Shown here piece after piece: positions 1-9,886 of a DNA stretch of 64,000 nt (within the stretch, counting starts at the first letter, position 1; each line of letters opens with the position of its first letter). The translations under genes were made by a program, and so were the position numbers. Where the stretch lies: NCBI GenBank assembly GCA_004565275.1, contig SDOX01000010.1, forward strand, positions 381,446 through 445,445. The letters run 5' to 3'. The notes under the pieces are model-generated. The model was not told where the DNA came from, did not search any database, and saw nothing but the letters and a program-made list of their open reading frames with translations. The DNA is from Nannochloropsis salina CCMP1776. Taxonomy: Eukaryota; Sar; Eustigmatophyceae; Eustigmatales; Monodopsidaceae.

Positions 1-1374
1 CACGCCATGACCCCGTTTTTTGGGGTCCACACCACGCCGGTCGTCACCCTCCGCCCTCTTTGAGCCCCCCTCCTCGGCCCGCGTCAACGAATCCTGCTCT
101 CCTTTCCCATCGCCTGCTCTTTCTGCTCCTGTCCCCAACCCGTCGGCCTCTTCGGCTTCGATCACCGCGGCGTAACGCTGTGTGTAGCGTCGCAAGATGA
201 AGATCAGCACCATCAAGAGCGCGAGGCCTACCACCAACAAGCCCAATTCTTGTGCAAATATTCCATGCCTCTTCATCGCTGCGCCCCCACCATTGAGGGC
301 CTCCAGGAGATTTTTGGTAGATTCTCCCAAATTCACCCAAATCAACGTGAAAGGGATCGAGGCTACGAACGTGCAAAGGAAGAACACGTGTGTGGGGCAG
401 GGCAAGAAGGCCATGCCGTAATTTTTTATGGAAATGGGAATGGGCAGAAAGCGGAGCAGGAAGGTTATTTTCCAAGGGTGGTACTCCATGGCAATAAACA
501 TGGCCCGGATCGTGCGCTTCCTCTTGGACATAGGTTTGGACGGCCTGGCTGCCGCAGGGAGCCTTGAGTGTCTCAGGCTCGGGGCATCGCCTCCCTCCTG
601 GTCGTTGTTCTCCACCACGCTCTCGTTAGGCTCTTTCCCTCGTGCGGGAGAGTGTGAGGAATGACCCAGGGCATCCCGCAGGGTCGGAGATGCGAAGACC
701 TTGGCGAGGAGAAATGCCAGCATGCATCCCAATTGCTTGCCGACAGTCAAGGTGAGGAGGGCCACAGGGTAGGAGAAGATGGCCCCCCCCAAGAGCTCGA
801 TGATGGTGGAAGGCAGACAGAGAATGATCCACAAGGCAGTGATCAAAGCGTAGTAGACGGCAGATTGGGGGGCGTGCGCGCGAATCCACTCGGATCCCTC
901 CAAGACTTCGTCACGATACCGCACGCACAAGTAGCTGCCCGCGACCGCGCATATCAACACAACAGAGAGCACTAACAGCATAGATCGCAGCCTTCTCAGC
1001 GTCTTGTATGCCCGTCTACAAAATCCTTGCCTGGATGATGGGAGCGCTGTTGGACCGACGCTCTGATTACCCTCCTTTTCACCCGCGCCACTCACTGTGT
1101 CATTCATTTGGAGGCACACATGCCGGGGTGACCGATCATCATAAAAATTATCAATTTTTCTTTCATTTTCCTGGGTGATAATTTCAACATTCTCACGCGT
1201 TGGCAAATTCAGGGAGGGGGGTCTAATTGCGGCTGCAGATGCCATCATTTCGATCATGTCTTCCGTGAATCCGATGCTCGACTCATCACGGGATGTCAGA
1301 GACTGCGGTGATGGAGCTGATGGTAATGGTGAATTGAGCAGTTCTCCTGCTGATAAACAACTTGGCGTCCCCAT
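1..1374 (-). CDS. VTT-domain (TMEM64/TVP38-like) membrane protein, partial
   Basis: The reverse-strand frame is open from an ATG at 1374 (in-frame stop upstream at about 1513) to the window edge, so the C-terminus is missing; 458 codons are visible. A hydrophilic N-terminus of about 115 residues is followed by hydrophobic segments (LLVLSVVLICAVAGSYLCV and ALITALWIILCLPSTIIELL). The run LLGGAIFSYPVALLTLTVGK and, after a polar loop of about 50 residues, the segment with PIPISIKNYGMAF match the DedA/VTT (SNARE-associated Golgi) fold of TMEM64/TVP38 proteins. A last membrane span near residue 375 leads to a charged tail. Members are lipid scramblase-like or membrane-trafficking proteins of the ER/Golgi, and some stramenopile ones are plastidial. 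A later ATG at 1107 is an alternative start. Family assignment is fairly secure; the precise role is inferred. Confidence 0.7.
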   Translation of the reverse strand, partial: MGTPSCLSAGELLNSPLPSAPSPQSLTSRDESSIGFTEDMIEMMASAAAIRPPSLNLPTRENVEIITQENERKIDNFYDDRSPRHVCLQMNDTVSGAGEKEGNQSVGPTALPSSRQGFCRRAYKTLRRLRSMLLVLSVVLICAVAGSYLCVRYRDEVLEGSEWIRAHAPQSAVYYALITALWIILCLPSTIIELLGGAIFSYPVALLTLTVGKQLGCMLAFLLAKVFASPTLRDALGHSSHSPARGKEPNESVVENNDQEGGDAPSLRHSRLPAAARPSKPMSKRKRTIRAMFIAMEYHPWKITFLLRFLPIPISIKNYGMAFLPCPTHVFFLCTFVASIPFTLIWVNLGESTKNLLEALNGGGAAMKRHGIFAQELGLLVVGLALLMVLIFILRRYTQRYAAVIEAEEADGLGTGAERAGDGKGEQDSLTRAEEGGSKRAEGDDRRGVDPKKRGHGV

Positions 1375-1858
1375 TTTCCTGTGGCGCGGGTGTATATTGG
1401 AGCACGTGAGCCGATAATGGGATCGAGGCCCTATCAGTCTCGCGCATGGGCGAGGAATGGGCACCGGGGAAAAAATGACAGAGAAAACAAATACATGATT
1501 CCTGTATGCACATCACGATACGTAAATAGCCATGTTGAGCTGTGTGCTGTCTGTGTTAGGACATCGCGAGCACAGGTAAGCGCATCCACCGAATGTCAAG
1601 TGTGCATCTCGGATGCGTCGCGTTGTATCGTTTCAACGGTCGACAAGAAACGGTTTGCGTGCCACGGGGGCGGGGGAAATGACCCTCCCGCCCATCCGTC
1701 TGTCCGGTAAGCAGGGACTCAGAAAAACAAGGGCACATTCGTATAATATTTGTTTGTTTTCTTTATGTTTGCGGTTGCGTGTGTCGTTGTGTTTACGCAC
1801 ACTGCGTGCACTGGTTGGGATTCAGCAACCTCCTCACCCCTTTCGTCTTGAGGCCGCC
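1375..1858. other. intergenic, upstream of VTT gene and 3' of TerC
   Basis: This stretch holds the presumed promoter of the VTT-domain gene and the 3' flank of TerC. I see no convincing open frame, RNA gene or repeat in it; the short open frames on both strands have no recognisable product. Confidence 0.5.
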
Positions 1859-3064
1859 TCATCTGCCTTCCCGATCAGGCTTGAGGTACAAACTGGCCCA
1901 CACACCCGATCCAAGCAATGATGTAATCACTCCCAGTGATACAGCGTTCGAGACTTCGAAGCCAAAATATTCAGCTCCGAGTTTCAACCCCACGAGTCCT
2001 AGAATCAAGGCGACAGCAGGCTTCAGATAGGGCAAGTCAACCATGGCATTGGCCAGCACGGTGTACAACGAGCGCAGGCCCAAGATTGCGAAAATATTTG
2101 ATGTGTAGACAATGAAGGGATCCTTAGTCACGCCGAACACGGCCGGGACGGAATCGACAGCGAAGACCACGTCAGATAGCTCGACGCAGATCAGGACGAG
2201 GAGGAGCGGAGTCGCCACTCTCCCCTGGCCAGGCACCTCGGTGAAGAAATTGGGGCCGTCGTACGTGTCCACTGTCGTGATCAAGGACCGGGCAAACTTG
2301 ACGATCTGATTATCTGCCAGATCCTCCTCACCTCCCTCGCCCTCGTCCTCGGCCAGAAGCTTCACGGACGTGAAAATCAAAATGCCAGCAAACGCCAAAA
2401 GAACTACCCGAAAGTTTTCGATGGCCTCCACGCCCGCGAAGACCATCACGGCGCGCATCGCCATGGCCCCGAATATACCCCAGCTCAAAACGCGACCTTG
2501 GAAGTCCGTGGGGACTTTGAAGTACTCAAAGAGTACCACAAACACGAAGAGGTTGTCAACGGAGAGCGACTGCTCCACCAAATAACCAGCATAGTATTCA
2601 AGTCCTGAGTCGGCGCCCTTCCAAGCCCACACCCCCAGGCCGAACAAGAGGGCAGACCCCACGCTGAGGCCCGTCTTGACGAAGGCGTCCCGGTAGGGAT
2701 GCTCTGGGTGCCATATCGATCCGTCAAATTCTCCTGCGTTACCGACGGCCTTGATTTTCGGTACCGGTTCCGATTCTTGCTTCTTGGGGCCCAATGCGTG
2801 GAAGGGAGGCATCGAAGAGGCTCTTCTTCTCCTCGCCGCGATCCGAGGGGCTGCGACAAGGGGGGCAGAGAAGCTAGGCGTACAAGAGGGGGCTACTAAT
2901 TGAGGGATTTGAGGCGCCAGCGTGAATCCGGGCCTCGGTAGCACGAATCCCCCTATTCTGTGCGGCATCGTCATGGCGAGGACGAGGACACACACACGTA
3001 CGCCCAGGCCCCGCCCTAAACCTTGTCTGCCTCGGTTGTTGCGCCCCAGAGCATGCCAAGACAT
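1859..3064 (-). CDS. TERC: TerC-family integral membrane protein, plastid-targeted
   Basis: Encodes 401 residues without introns. Residues about 20-50 form a hydrophobic signal (VRVCVLVLAM) followed by GGFVLPRPGF and a Ser/Arg-rich stretch. That is the bipartite signal-plus-transit layout used for complex plastids. From residue 130 on there are seven or so membrane spans with TerC hallmarks: EQSLSVDNLFVFVVLFEYF, the acidic pair in CVELSDVVFAVDSVPA, and IFAILGLRSLY. In plants the TerC homologue is a thylakoid protein needed for membrane-protein insertion and thylakoid biogenesis; bacterial relatives move metal ions. The start at 3064 is the first ATG; an internal Met after VLVLA is also possible. 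It is divergent from the Glu-rich gene starting at 3729. Family call is secure; plastid location is inferred from the N-terminus. Confidence 0.92.
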   Translation of the reverse strand: MSWHALGRNNRGRQGLGRGLGVRVCVLVLAMTMPHRIGGFVLPRPGFTLAPQIPQLVAPSCTPSFSAPLVAAPRIAARRRRASSMPPFHALGPKKQESEPVPKIKAVGNAGEFDGSIWHPEHPYRDAFVKTGLSVGSALLFGLGVWAWKGADSGLEYYAGYLVEQSLSVDNLFVFVVLFEYFKVPTDFQGRVLSWGIFGAMAMRAVMVFAGVEAIENFRVVLLAFAGILIFTSVKLLAEDEGEGGEEDLADNQIVKFARSLITTVDTYDGPNFFTEVPGQGRVATPLLLVLICVELSDVVFAVDSVPAVFGVTKDPFIVYTSNIFAILGLRSLYTVLANAMVDLPYLKPAVALILGLVGLKLGAEYFGFEVSNAVSLGVITSLLGSGVWASLYLKPDREGR

Positions 3065-3728
3065 CCTTTCACAGCCACGGTAGCAGACTGAATAGTCACG
3101 TAATGCGAATCACTTGTTCGTATCCCCTGTGGATGCACTGTCGGATCAAATAATGCGTGCATGTATGAGGCGTGGATGAGCGATCATGAGGTCAGCAAGG
3201 CCGAAACCCAGGGGCAAGTATAGGCGCTACTTTCGTCCCAAAATCGGTGCCCCCAAGCACACAGGACTGCCCAAGAGACAGTCCAAGCACGTGGGACACA
3301 TTTGAACATCATAGGCTATCCACGAGCGCCTCATGCGTGGACATCACGGGGAAAGAGGGCGTGCGGCTGAGTTCGTTGCGTTTGCGGTGATATCGCGGAT
3401 GGAGATCGCATGTGACGGCCATGTCATTGCTTCGCCCGGGCGTACGTCCCGGGAACAGAAGCAAAGGGCGGGATAAGAGCTCATTATCACACCACCTCTT
3501 CACTCATCGCTTCCTGATTCTGGCCACAGGGGTCAAGGGAAAGGGCTGTGAACACATTGCAGGATTACTGCTGCCCCGCAGGCGGAACTGCGACAGAAGG
3601 GAGGGGCCAAGTCCTATCATCAACCCCTCTCACGCCGTCGTCTCCTCACGGGGCGCTACACCGACAAGACGTACGGCGGAGAGAGCGGAAGCCTTGGTGG
3701 CAGCCATTACGACAAGCAACACGCGGCC
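3065..3728. other. divergent intergenic region between TerC and Glu-rich gene
   Basis: About 660 nt separate the two divergent start codons and presumably hold both promoters. Overlapping open frames on the plus strand (for example from 3412) look like noise rather than genes. No repeat or RNA gene was recognised. Confidence 0.5.
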
Positions 3729-5572
3729 ATGGCGCCAGAGCGTCCATTGTCACGGGCCCAGGATGTTCAGGGAGGAGGTTATCTGGCGCCAGGTTTTCTG
3801 CCCGCGCGCCGACAACAGGGATACAAGCGTGCGCGCCTCGATACGGCAGTGGCCACGCGGCCCACGCTTGTGGCATCGCCTGTCTTGGCGAAGGAGGAAC
3901 GTGATTTGGAATGGGAAGCAGCTGTGGCCATGGAGGCGGTCCACCAGGTGCAAGTACTCAGCGACTGCCAAGCTACCCTCTCAGCCCTGCCTGATCGCTT
4001 GGAAGCTTTGATGAAGCGGCCCACGGCTTTGAAACGGCGTCGCTCACCGCCATTCACTGGTGCAGTACGACGCAGTAGCGGGGATGGATGGGTCCGAGGG
4101 GAGGAGGGGCGAGGAGAGGGAGACGTCTTCTTGGACGGGCCAAGGGGCATGGGGGCTGGGAGGGAGGACGCGGTGCCGGGCATGGCACCGACAAGCTCGT
4201 TCGAGGTGGTCAGAGCGCACGTTGGCGTCGGGGAGGGGCTGCCTTCAGGATGGGAAAGGGGGGCTTGGGGCGTGAGGCGGGGGCTGCGGGGTGTACGGGA
4301 GGATGTGTTGGGGAAGGGGCTCTTTGAAAGTGCCCGATGGGGCGGGAAGGAGGAGGAGCGGCACGTAGGGAGGTTAGGGACAGGGAGGGATCGGGTCGAG
4401 GACGAAAAGGATGTGGTCCAGGTGCTAAACGAGAGAGAGGGGCATTGGGCACGGGGGCAGACGAGAGGCATGTCTATAGAGGAGGAGAGGCGGCGGGGGA
4501 AAGAGGAAGGAGGGATGGAGGTTGAAGAGGAGGAGGAGGAGGAGGAAAAATTGAAGAATGAGGAAGATGGAGAGGAGGAGGAGGAGGAGGAGGGGTGGGG
4601 AGGGGGAGGAGGAGGAGGAGTAGAGGAGAGAGGAAGAGTAGAGAGAGAGAGAGGAAGAGAGAGAGAGGAGGAGAGGAGGAGGGAGGAGGGGACGCAAGGT
4701 ACAGGAGAGGCGAACAAGAAGAAAATTACGAAAATGGTGGTAAGGAAGAAAGAGGTGAGGTGGGAGGAGGAGAAGAAGCAGAGGGGGAGAGTGAGGGAAG
4801 GGAGGGGGAGATTGTGGAGGTGCTGAGCAGCGATGGGGAGGAAGGGGTTTCGTCGACGGAGCTCTTGTCCAAGGGGGCCCGGCATGAGAGGTTTCTCAGG
4901 GAAAGCTGGGGGAGGAAGTGGCCGCAAGTGCTGGAGGAGGAGGGAGGGGGAAAGCGCGCGTGGCCCGCCTCGATCATGCAGGGGCGGGCCCGGGAGTATG
5001 AGCAGTTTGGGAACGAGGAGGGGGAAGAGGAAGAGGAGGACGAGGACGAGGAGGAGGACGAGGAGGAGGACGAGGAGGAGGAGAGACATGTGAAAAGCTT
5101 CGTGTATGAGAAGCGGAGGCACGAGTGGGAGCAGGGGGGTTTGAAAACCAAGGTGGAGGCGTTTCCGCCCTCGCTATTCTCTGCAAGGGAGAAAGAGGGT
5201 GTCTGGGGGGGCGAGAGCGAGTCGAAAGAAGAAGAAGAAGAAGAAGAAGGAGAAGAAGAAGAAGAAGAAGAGGAGGAGGAGGAGGAGGAAGAAGAAGAAG
5301 AAGAGGAAGAGGAAGAGGAGACAGAGGAGGGGAAGGAGGAAGAGGAAGAGGAGGAAGAGGATGAGGAGGAGGAGGAAGAAGACAGGGAAGAGGAGGTGCG
5401 CAGTTATGAGAGCAGTGCAGCGAGTCAGCAGCTAGCGGAGCTAACCGATCCATTCGCTGCGGGGCCGCCTATTTCTTCATCAGAGAAAGTAGGAGGCGCT
5501 TCGATGAGGAGGGAGAGGGTCAGGGTGGGTTCGGAGGGGACACGGTGGAGGGTAGCTGAGGAGGGGATTTAG
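3729..5572 (+). CDS. glutamate-rich low-complexity protein, unknown function
   Basis: A plus-strand frame starts at ATG 3729 in good context. Its first 120 residues (for example EERDLEWEAAVAMEAVHQVQ) look like ordinary coding sequence. It becomes a Glu/Arg/Gly-rich tract and stops at 4826 in that frame. A second frame, open to 5572, carries IVEVLSSDGEEG, a basic/acidic segment and then long Glu/Asp runs (about 5020-5390). A 56-nt intron 4755-4810 (GTGAGG...GGGGAG) would join the two in phase and give about 595 residues, but it lacks a pyrimidine tract, so the junction is a guess. IVEVLSSDGEE resembles a SUMO-interacting motif. A nuclear or nucleolar acidic protein is plausible. The opposite strand is open only because a purine tract reads as Leu/Ser/Pro. 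Function unknown. Confidence 0.45.
4480..5420 (+). repeat. polypurine (GA-rich) low-complexity tract
   Basis: Roughly 900 nt are almost purely A/G on the plus strand, with GAG/GAA/GAC codon runs such as near 5030-5090 and 5230-5390. It explains the spurious long Leu/Ser/Pro-rich frames on the minus strand and makes frame assignment and sequence accuracy uncertain here. Confidence 0.85.
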
Positions 5573-6619
5573 TGGGGAGGGAGGGAAGAGGAATTTGACG
5601 GGAAGGATGGAAGGGAAGTGGCAAGAAAAGAGGGATAGGAACATGTAAGGAGGAGGAGGAGGAAGAAAAGGATGAAGAGGATGACGGGGAGGGGGACAAG
5701 GAGGTGGTGGAGGGATATACTGGATGATGAGGCGGGGGGGGGGCAATGTTGTGAAGGTTGTGTAACAGGCTTGACGGGGGGAAAAGGCGAGCGAAGGGAG
5801 GATGAGCAGGGAGAGCTAGAAGACTTAGAAGGGGAAATCGACAAGAGGAGGCATCAGAGGAGGAAGACGATGGGGAGGAGGGAGAGGACGAGGAGAAAGA
5901 GGAAGACGAAGGGAGAGGTGGAAAAAAAGGAGTAAGAGAAGAATTGCGATGGTAAAGGGGAAATCATGTGAGGAGGGTGTAGAATCAAAGTATTGATCTT
6001 TTAGTAATTCTCGAGGAGCAGGGACAGAAATATGGCAAGATCATGCATGGAAAGCGAGTGTTTGCTGATAATAAATGCGTATTCTTTGTATCAGAAAATC
6101 AGGAAAGAGCCGAAAAATCCAGCCATCATTGCGGCAAGTACATACGAAAATATAAATTATAGCATATTTTGAGGTAACGCACCATGGAAGAGGCACTGCG
6201 CGTGTTTTTCGAAAAAGGATAGCAGGGGCGCCTGAAGGGTCTCCTACCCGTAGCCTGAACCTTTTCCCAGTCCCTTACACGGTGATACATTGTCTAAGCA
6301 GCGTAAGTACCTTACTTCCACCTTCACATAAATGGCAAAATTTATCCACAGGCCCCCATTCAATGCCGGCCAACATTTCCGTCCTTGTTGACACGAAAAG
6401 TGCCCTGTCCCCTCTCATTGCGGGCCGAGAGGAAGTGTGTCGGAGACAACTCACACCTAGCCTGGACTCGTACAAAACCATACCGACACGATTTGTGCCC
6501 AATGACTTCTCATCTCTCACTCTCGTTCACTTTAAATTTCTTGCACAGCCGACCGCAGTCGCTATGGACGCGCTTTTGGCAAATCAAGGCTCACATCGAG
6601 GATAGGAAATCACACCATC
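5573..6619. other. intergenic, purine-rich then AT-rich
   Basis: The purine-rich character continues to about 5940, with a short open frame 5672-5935 rich in Arg/Lys/Glu that may be 3' flank or unrecognised coding sequence of the Glu-rich gene. From about 5940 to 6300 the sequence is AT-richer and looks like a terminator/promoter interval. No RNA gene recognised. Confidence 0.4.
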
Positions 6620-8314
6620 ATGTCGGCAGCACCTCCCCAGAGTCTTGCTCAGCCTCAGCTGATAAAACAGAGCGAAGTGGTCCGACTGCTGGGCCTTCTC
6701 AATGTACGTTGAATGTCGAGGAATATTCCATGTCTGATCATGCCTTTTCTCATCGCAGTTTTTTTGACTGTGGAATTCAAACTTCACCTCTTCCTTTGTC
6801 CTTTTCTTTCTTCTCTGTTCCGCCCAATCTGATGTGCGCGCACATTGGCTAGCATTCAATGCATGGATCCAGACAACCTAGGGATTCATTTAAAGAGAGC
6901 CATGACTCATCGGCTCCAAACCTTCCTTTTCCCCCCTTGGGCCCCATTCCAGGACGAGACAGCCTCCGTTGAGAAGAGTATACAGGCCTTCGAGGGCGAC
7001 TTCCCGGCCCCGGACCGCTTTCGAATCGGTTGCGGCCTGTGTATATTTTTACAAGACCAGCTTCTAAGCCGGTCGCAGCGCCTGCTTGCCTTTGCCTTAC
7101 TTGCCCGCATGCACCGAAGCCACCCGAAAGGCAGCGTGGCCAACCCCTTCCTCCCCTTTCTCCTGGCCGCGTTTGAGCAAGGTCCTGGGAGTGGAGGCGC
7201 GGCGGGGGACGATACTGCGGCCTTGGACATGGCCGAGAAAATATTCGTGGCGGAGCTGTTGCTCAATCCATCGGGCGCAAACGTTGTATTTGAGGAAACT
7301 CCTCACCTCTTGCTGGCTCGGCTCCGGCAACGACAAGCGAAAGAAAATGTAGAGATGCTCCAGAAACGTCTGGTCCCGGCGTTGATGGCCTTGAAGTCTT
7401 CGTACATCGGTACCCCCGAGGCTAAGGAAGCCATGCAAGGGTTGCGGGGCCTTGGGGTGTGGCCGCACGTTCGAGACCCGGTGGGCGGGCGGGAGGGGGG
7501 CGTCGGGGTCCCGGGAGGGATGGAGGAGTTCAAAGGCGGGGGGGGGGCGTCGGAGCCCGCACAGCATGTGCAGCGGCACGCGATGCCTGGGGTCTCCCTT
7601 TACGACCTGGGTCTGGAGGGAGAGGAGGACATGGCTGCCATGTCGCTGCACAGCTTTGAGCCCGCTTTCGTGCGGCCCCCGCCCCCGGTCTTGGGCGTGG
7701 CGGAGACGGAATGGATCTGGTTGAACCCGGACTACGCCTCCAAATTGATGTGGGACGCGGCCATGGGGGAGGATGACGGAAAAGGCGCGGAGGTGAGGGA
7801 GGTGATGGCGAAAGCCTTCCGGGGGCCGTTAGTTCCACAACAACAGCAACAGGTCTTACGGGAGCTGGAAGGGGACGCGCGCCTGATCCATTACTGCGGT
7901 TTGACGCCGCAGAAACTCCCAGAGCTGGTTGAGAACAATCCGATGATCGCGATCGAGTGCCTACTCAAGCTCATGTCCTCAGCCCACAAGAACGAGTACC
8001 TGTCCGCCCTCGTGAACATGGAGATGTCGCTCCATTCGATGGAAGTGGTCAACCGGCTCACCACCGTGGTGCCTTTGCCCACGGAGTTCATCCACTTGTA
8101 CATCAGCAACTGCATCTCCTCCTGCGAGAACATCAAGGACAAGTACATGCAAAACCGACTCGTCCGGCTCGTCTGCGTGTTCCTGCAGTCCCTCATCCGA
8201 AACAAGATCATACACGTCCAAGACCTCTACATCGAAGTCCAGGCCTTTTGCATCGAGTTCTCCAGGATCAGGGAGGCAGCGGGGCTCTTTCGGCTGCTCA
8301 AGACATTGGAATAA
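6620..8314 (+). CDS. CNOT11: CCR4-NOT complex subunit 11
   Basis: Proposed model: exons 6620-6703 and 6953-8314, 481 residues. Exon 1 encodes MSAAPPQ...[10 protein letters not shown] and ends at a GTACGT donor. The acceptor follows a strong pyrimidine run (CTTTTCCCCCC...CCATTCCAG), and the reading phase is kept. The join matches the start of the CNOT11 (C2orf29) N-terminal domain, where a Leu-rich helix precedes a Ser-Ile-AF segment (here SVEKSIQAF). The C-terminal third is strongly conserved: [34 protein letters not shown] and a final helix ending FRLLKTLE. A Gly/Gln-rich linker lies between. CNOT11 docks with CNOT10 on the NOT1 N-terminal region of the cytoplasmic deadenylase complex. The frame is open upstream of 6953 without an ATG before 6863, which supports the extra exon. 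Confidence 0.88.
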
Positions 8315-8506
8315 AAGGGGGAAGGGTAAGGTTTGGAAAATGCCACACTGAGGAAAAGAAAAAGACGACCGTGAAGATAGCCTCCGACGGTTCTGGCACC
8401 ACCTTTGCTTAATCTCGCGTGCGGTACATCCAGTGCTGCCCCTTTATGCTTTGAGTCAGACCTGACTGCGGAATCGTCTACGCGCTACCTACCTCCCCCC
8501 CCTCTT

Positions 8507-9815
8507 CTACAATATGTTCGTCAGCAACTCGGCATATTCCTTCTCTTCCACCGACGCCTGGGGCAGGTACTCACCCATCTCCTCCCTCGTTACCCACACA
8601 AATTCCTCCACCCCCTCTCCCACGACTTTGCCCCGCCCTTTCAGGTGCTGTGCCCTGTAAAAGAAGACCTTGTCGCCGTAAGCCTGCTCCCCTCCTGTCT
8701 TCCCAGTGCTCGGCTCGGAAGGAACCCGCCAGTGCACGCCCACGGGGGCGTTGGACGGCACATAAGCCTCGAATTTCTCCCCCATAAATCTTCTGACCGT
8801 TGCCTCGTGCGTGTTTCTCATGGATAGCCCCTTCATGTCCCCGCCCTTTCCCCCGCCCTCCAACACGGCCATGGGCAAGTCCCACCTTCCCCGCGTCACG
8901 GGTCCTCGGATCAGGAGGAACAGACGTTCTGCCAAGGCACGATTTAGCGTCGTCCGGTCGTTGAGACGGTCTGCCTTCGTCACCCTGGGGGCGAGCTTGA
9001 AAGGGAGCTCGGGCAGGACATCGTCGTCGGATCGATCGAGCTCAGCGGCGTGGCCCATCAGGTTCAGCTCCGGGGGAAAGACCTGTCCAAGGAGTGGAGC
9101 AGTAAGAGAATGCGTGGACATCATGCCAAGTCGGCCGGCAAAGGGGCCGTAGTGCGTGCACGAGGGTAAGAAAATGCTTCGCTCCAATGTCTCTTTCCCT
9201 ACCTTGCCATGCTTTGCGATCTCCTCTTGCATTTCCATGTACGCAGCCTCCCAGTCCTCGGGTTCCTTCATAATGATGGGATGACGTTCCACAATGCTGC
9301 GGCATGTGAAAGGTAGAAGAGGAGAATAAAGTCGGGGAACCATGAATTTCAAGCCACCCCCCATGCCAAAAGAGACACGCCCGAAGGGTAAAGAAGTCCA
9401 CGCACCTTGCAGCCACGATGCGCCACGGCAAATTGGCTTCTTTAGCAGCAGCTTCGTGCCTTGACAACTGCTCCGCGCGCGACTGCAAGTATGGTGCCGT
9501 TGATGAAGGCCGTTTCCCTTTCTTTTTTTTGGGTTTGAGCCCTCCTTTTTTTCCTTTGCCAGACGATGAAGGTGGAGTTGGGGAGGATGGGGCTGTATCG
9601 GCTTCAGATGTCCTTATTGCGGATGTTCCAAAGCTTCTTCTTGATGCCACACATTCTGGTAGTGTCCTTTTTGTAGTTCTTGCTGGTGGTGCTGGAACGG
9701 CTGATGTTCTTGTGGTGAGGGAGGCAACCGCTCTCACACCCAGAAATAATGCCCTCTGGTCCCCTAGTCCCTGTCTCAGCCAACATAGAAGCATCCTAGA
9801 CCAGTAGGAAGACAT
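8507..9815 (-). CDS. MRPL46: mitochondrial ribosomal protein mL46
   Basis: Model: exons 9815-9406, 9296-9203 and 9082-8507, 359 residues. Exon 1 (ATG at 9815; an internal ATG at 9794 is an alternative) gives an Arg/Ser-rich presequence and a Lys-rich stretch. It ends at GCAAG|GTGCGT and joins CATTGTGG after a CATGCCGCAG acceptor, restoring AAS-IVERHPIIMKEPEDWE. The later part is the NUDIX-like mL46 fold: ALAERLFLLIRG, WDLPMAVLEGG, EATVRRFMGEKF and KVFFYRAQHLKG. A 120-nt segment 9083-9202 has a GTAGGG donor and a pyrimidine-rich CCTTGGACAG acceptor. It is also in frame, so splicing it out is my choice rather than forced. The protein sits in the mitochondrial large subunit central protuberance. 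It is head-to-head with PPCDC. Confidence 0.85.
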
Positions 9816-9886
9816 TAAAGGGAATTTTGAGCATTCTTGAGTGAACACGTGCCTGTCGCACGGTCGACAGGAGGAGGGCAAGATAT

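Noticed and set aside
3779-5122. 447-codon minus-strand frame rich in Leu, Ser and Pro with apparent membrane segments
   Set aside because: It is the reverse complement of the GA-rich tract; its leucine runs come from CTC/CTT repeats, not from a real membrane protein.
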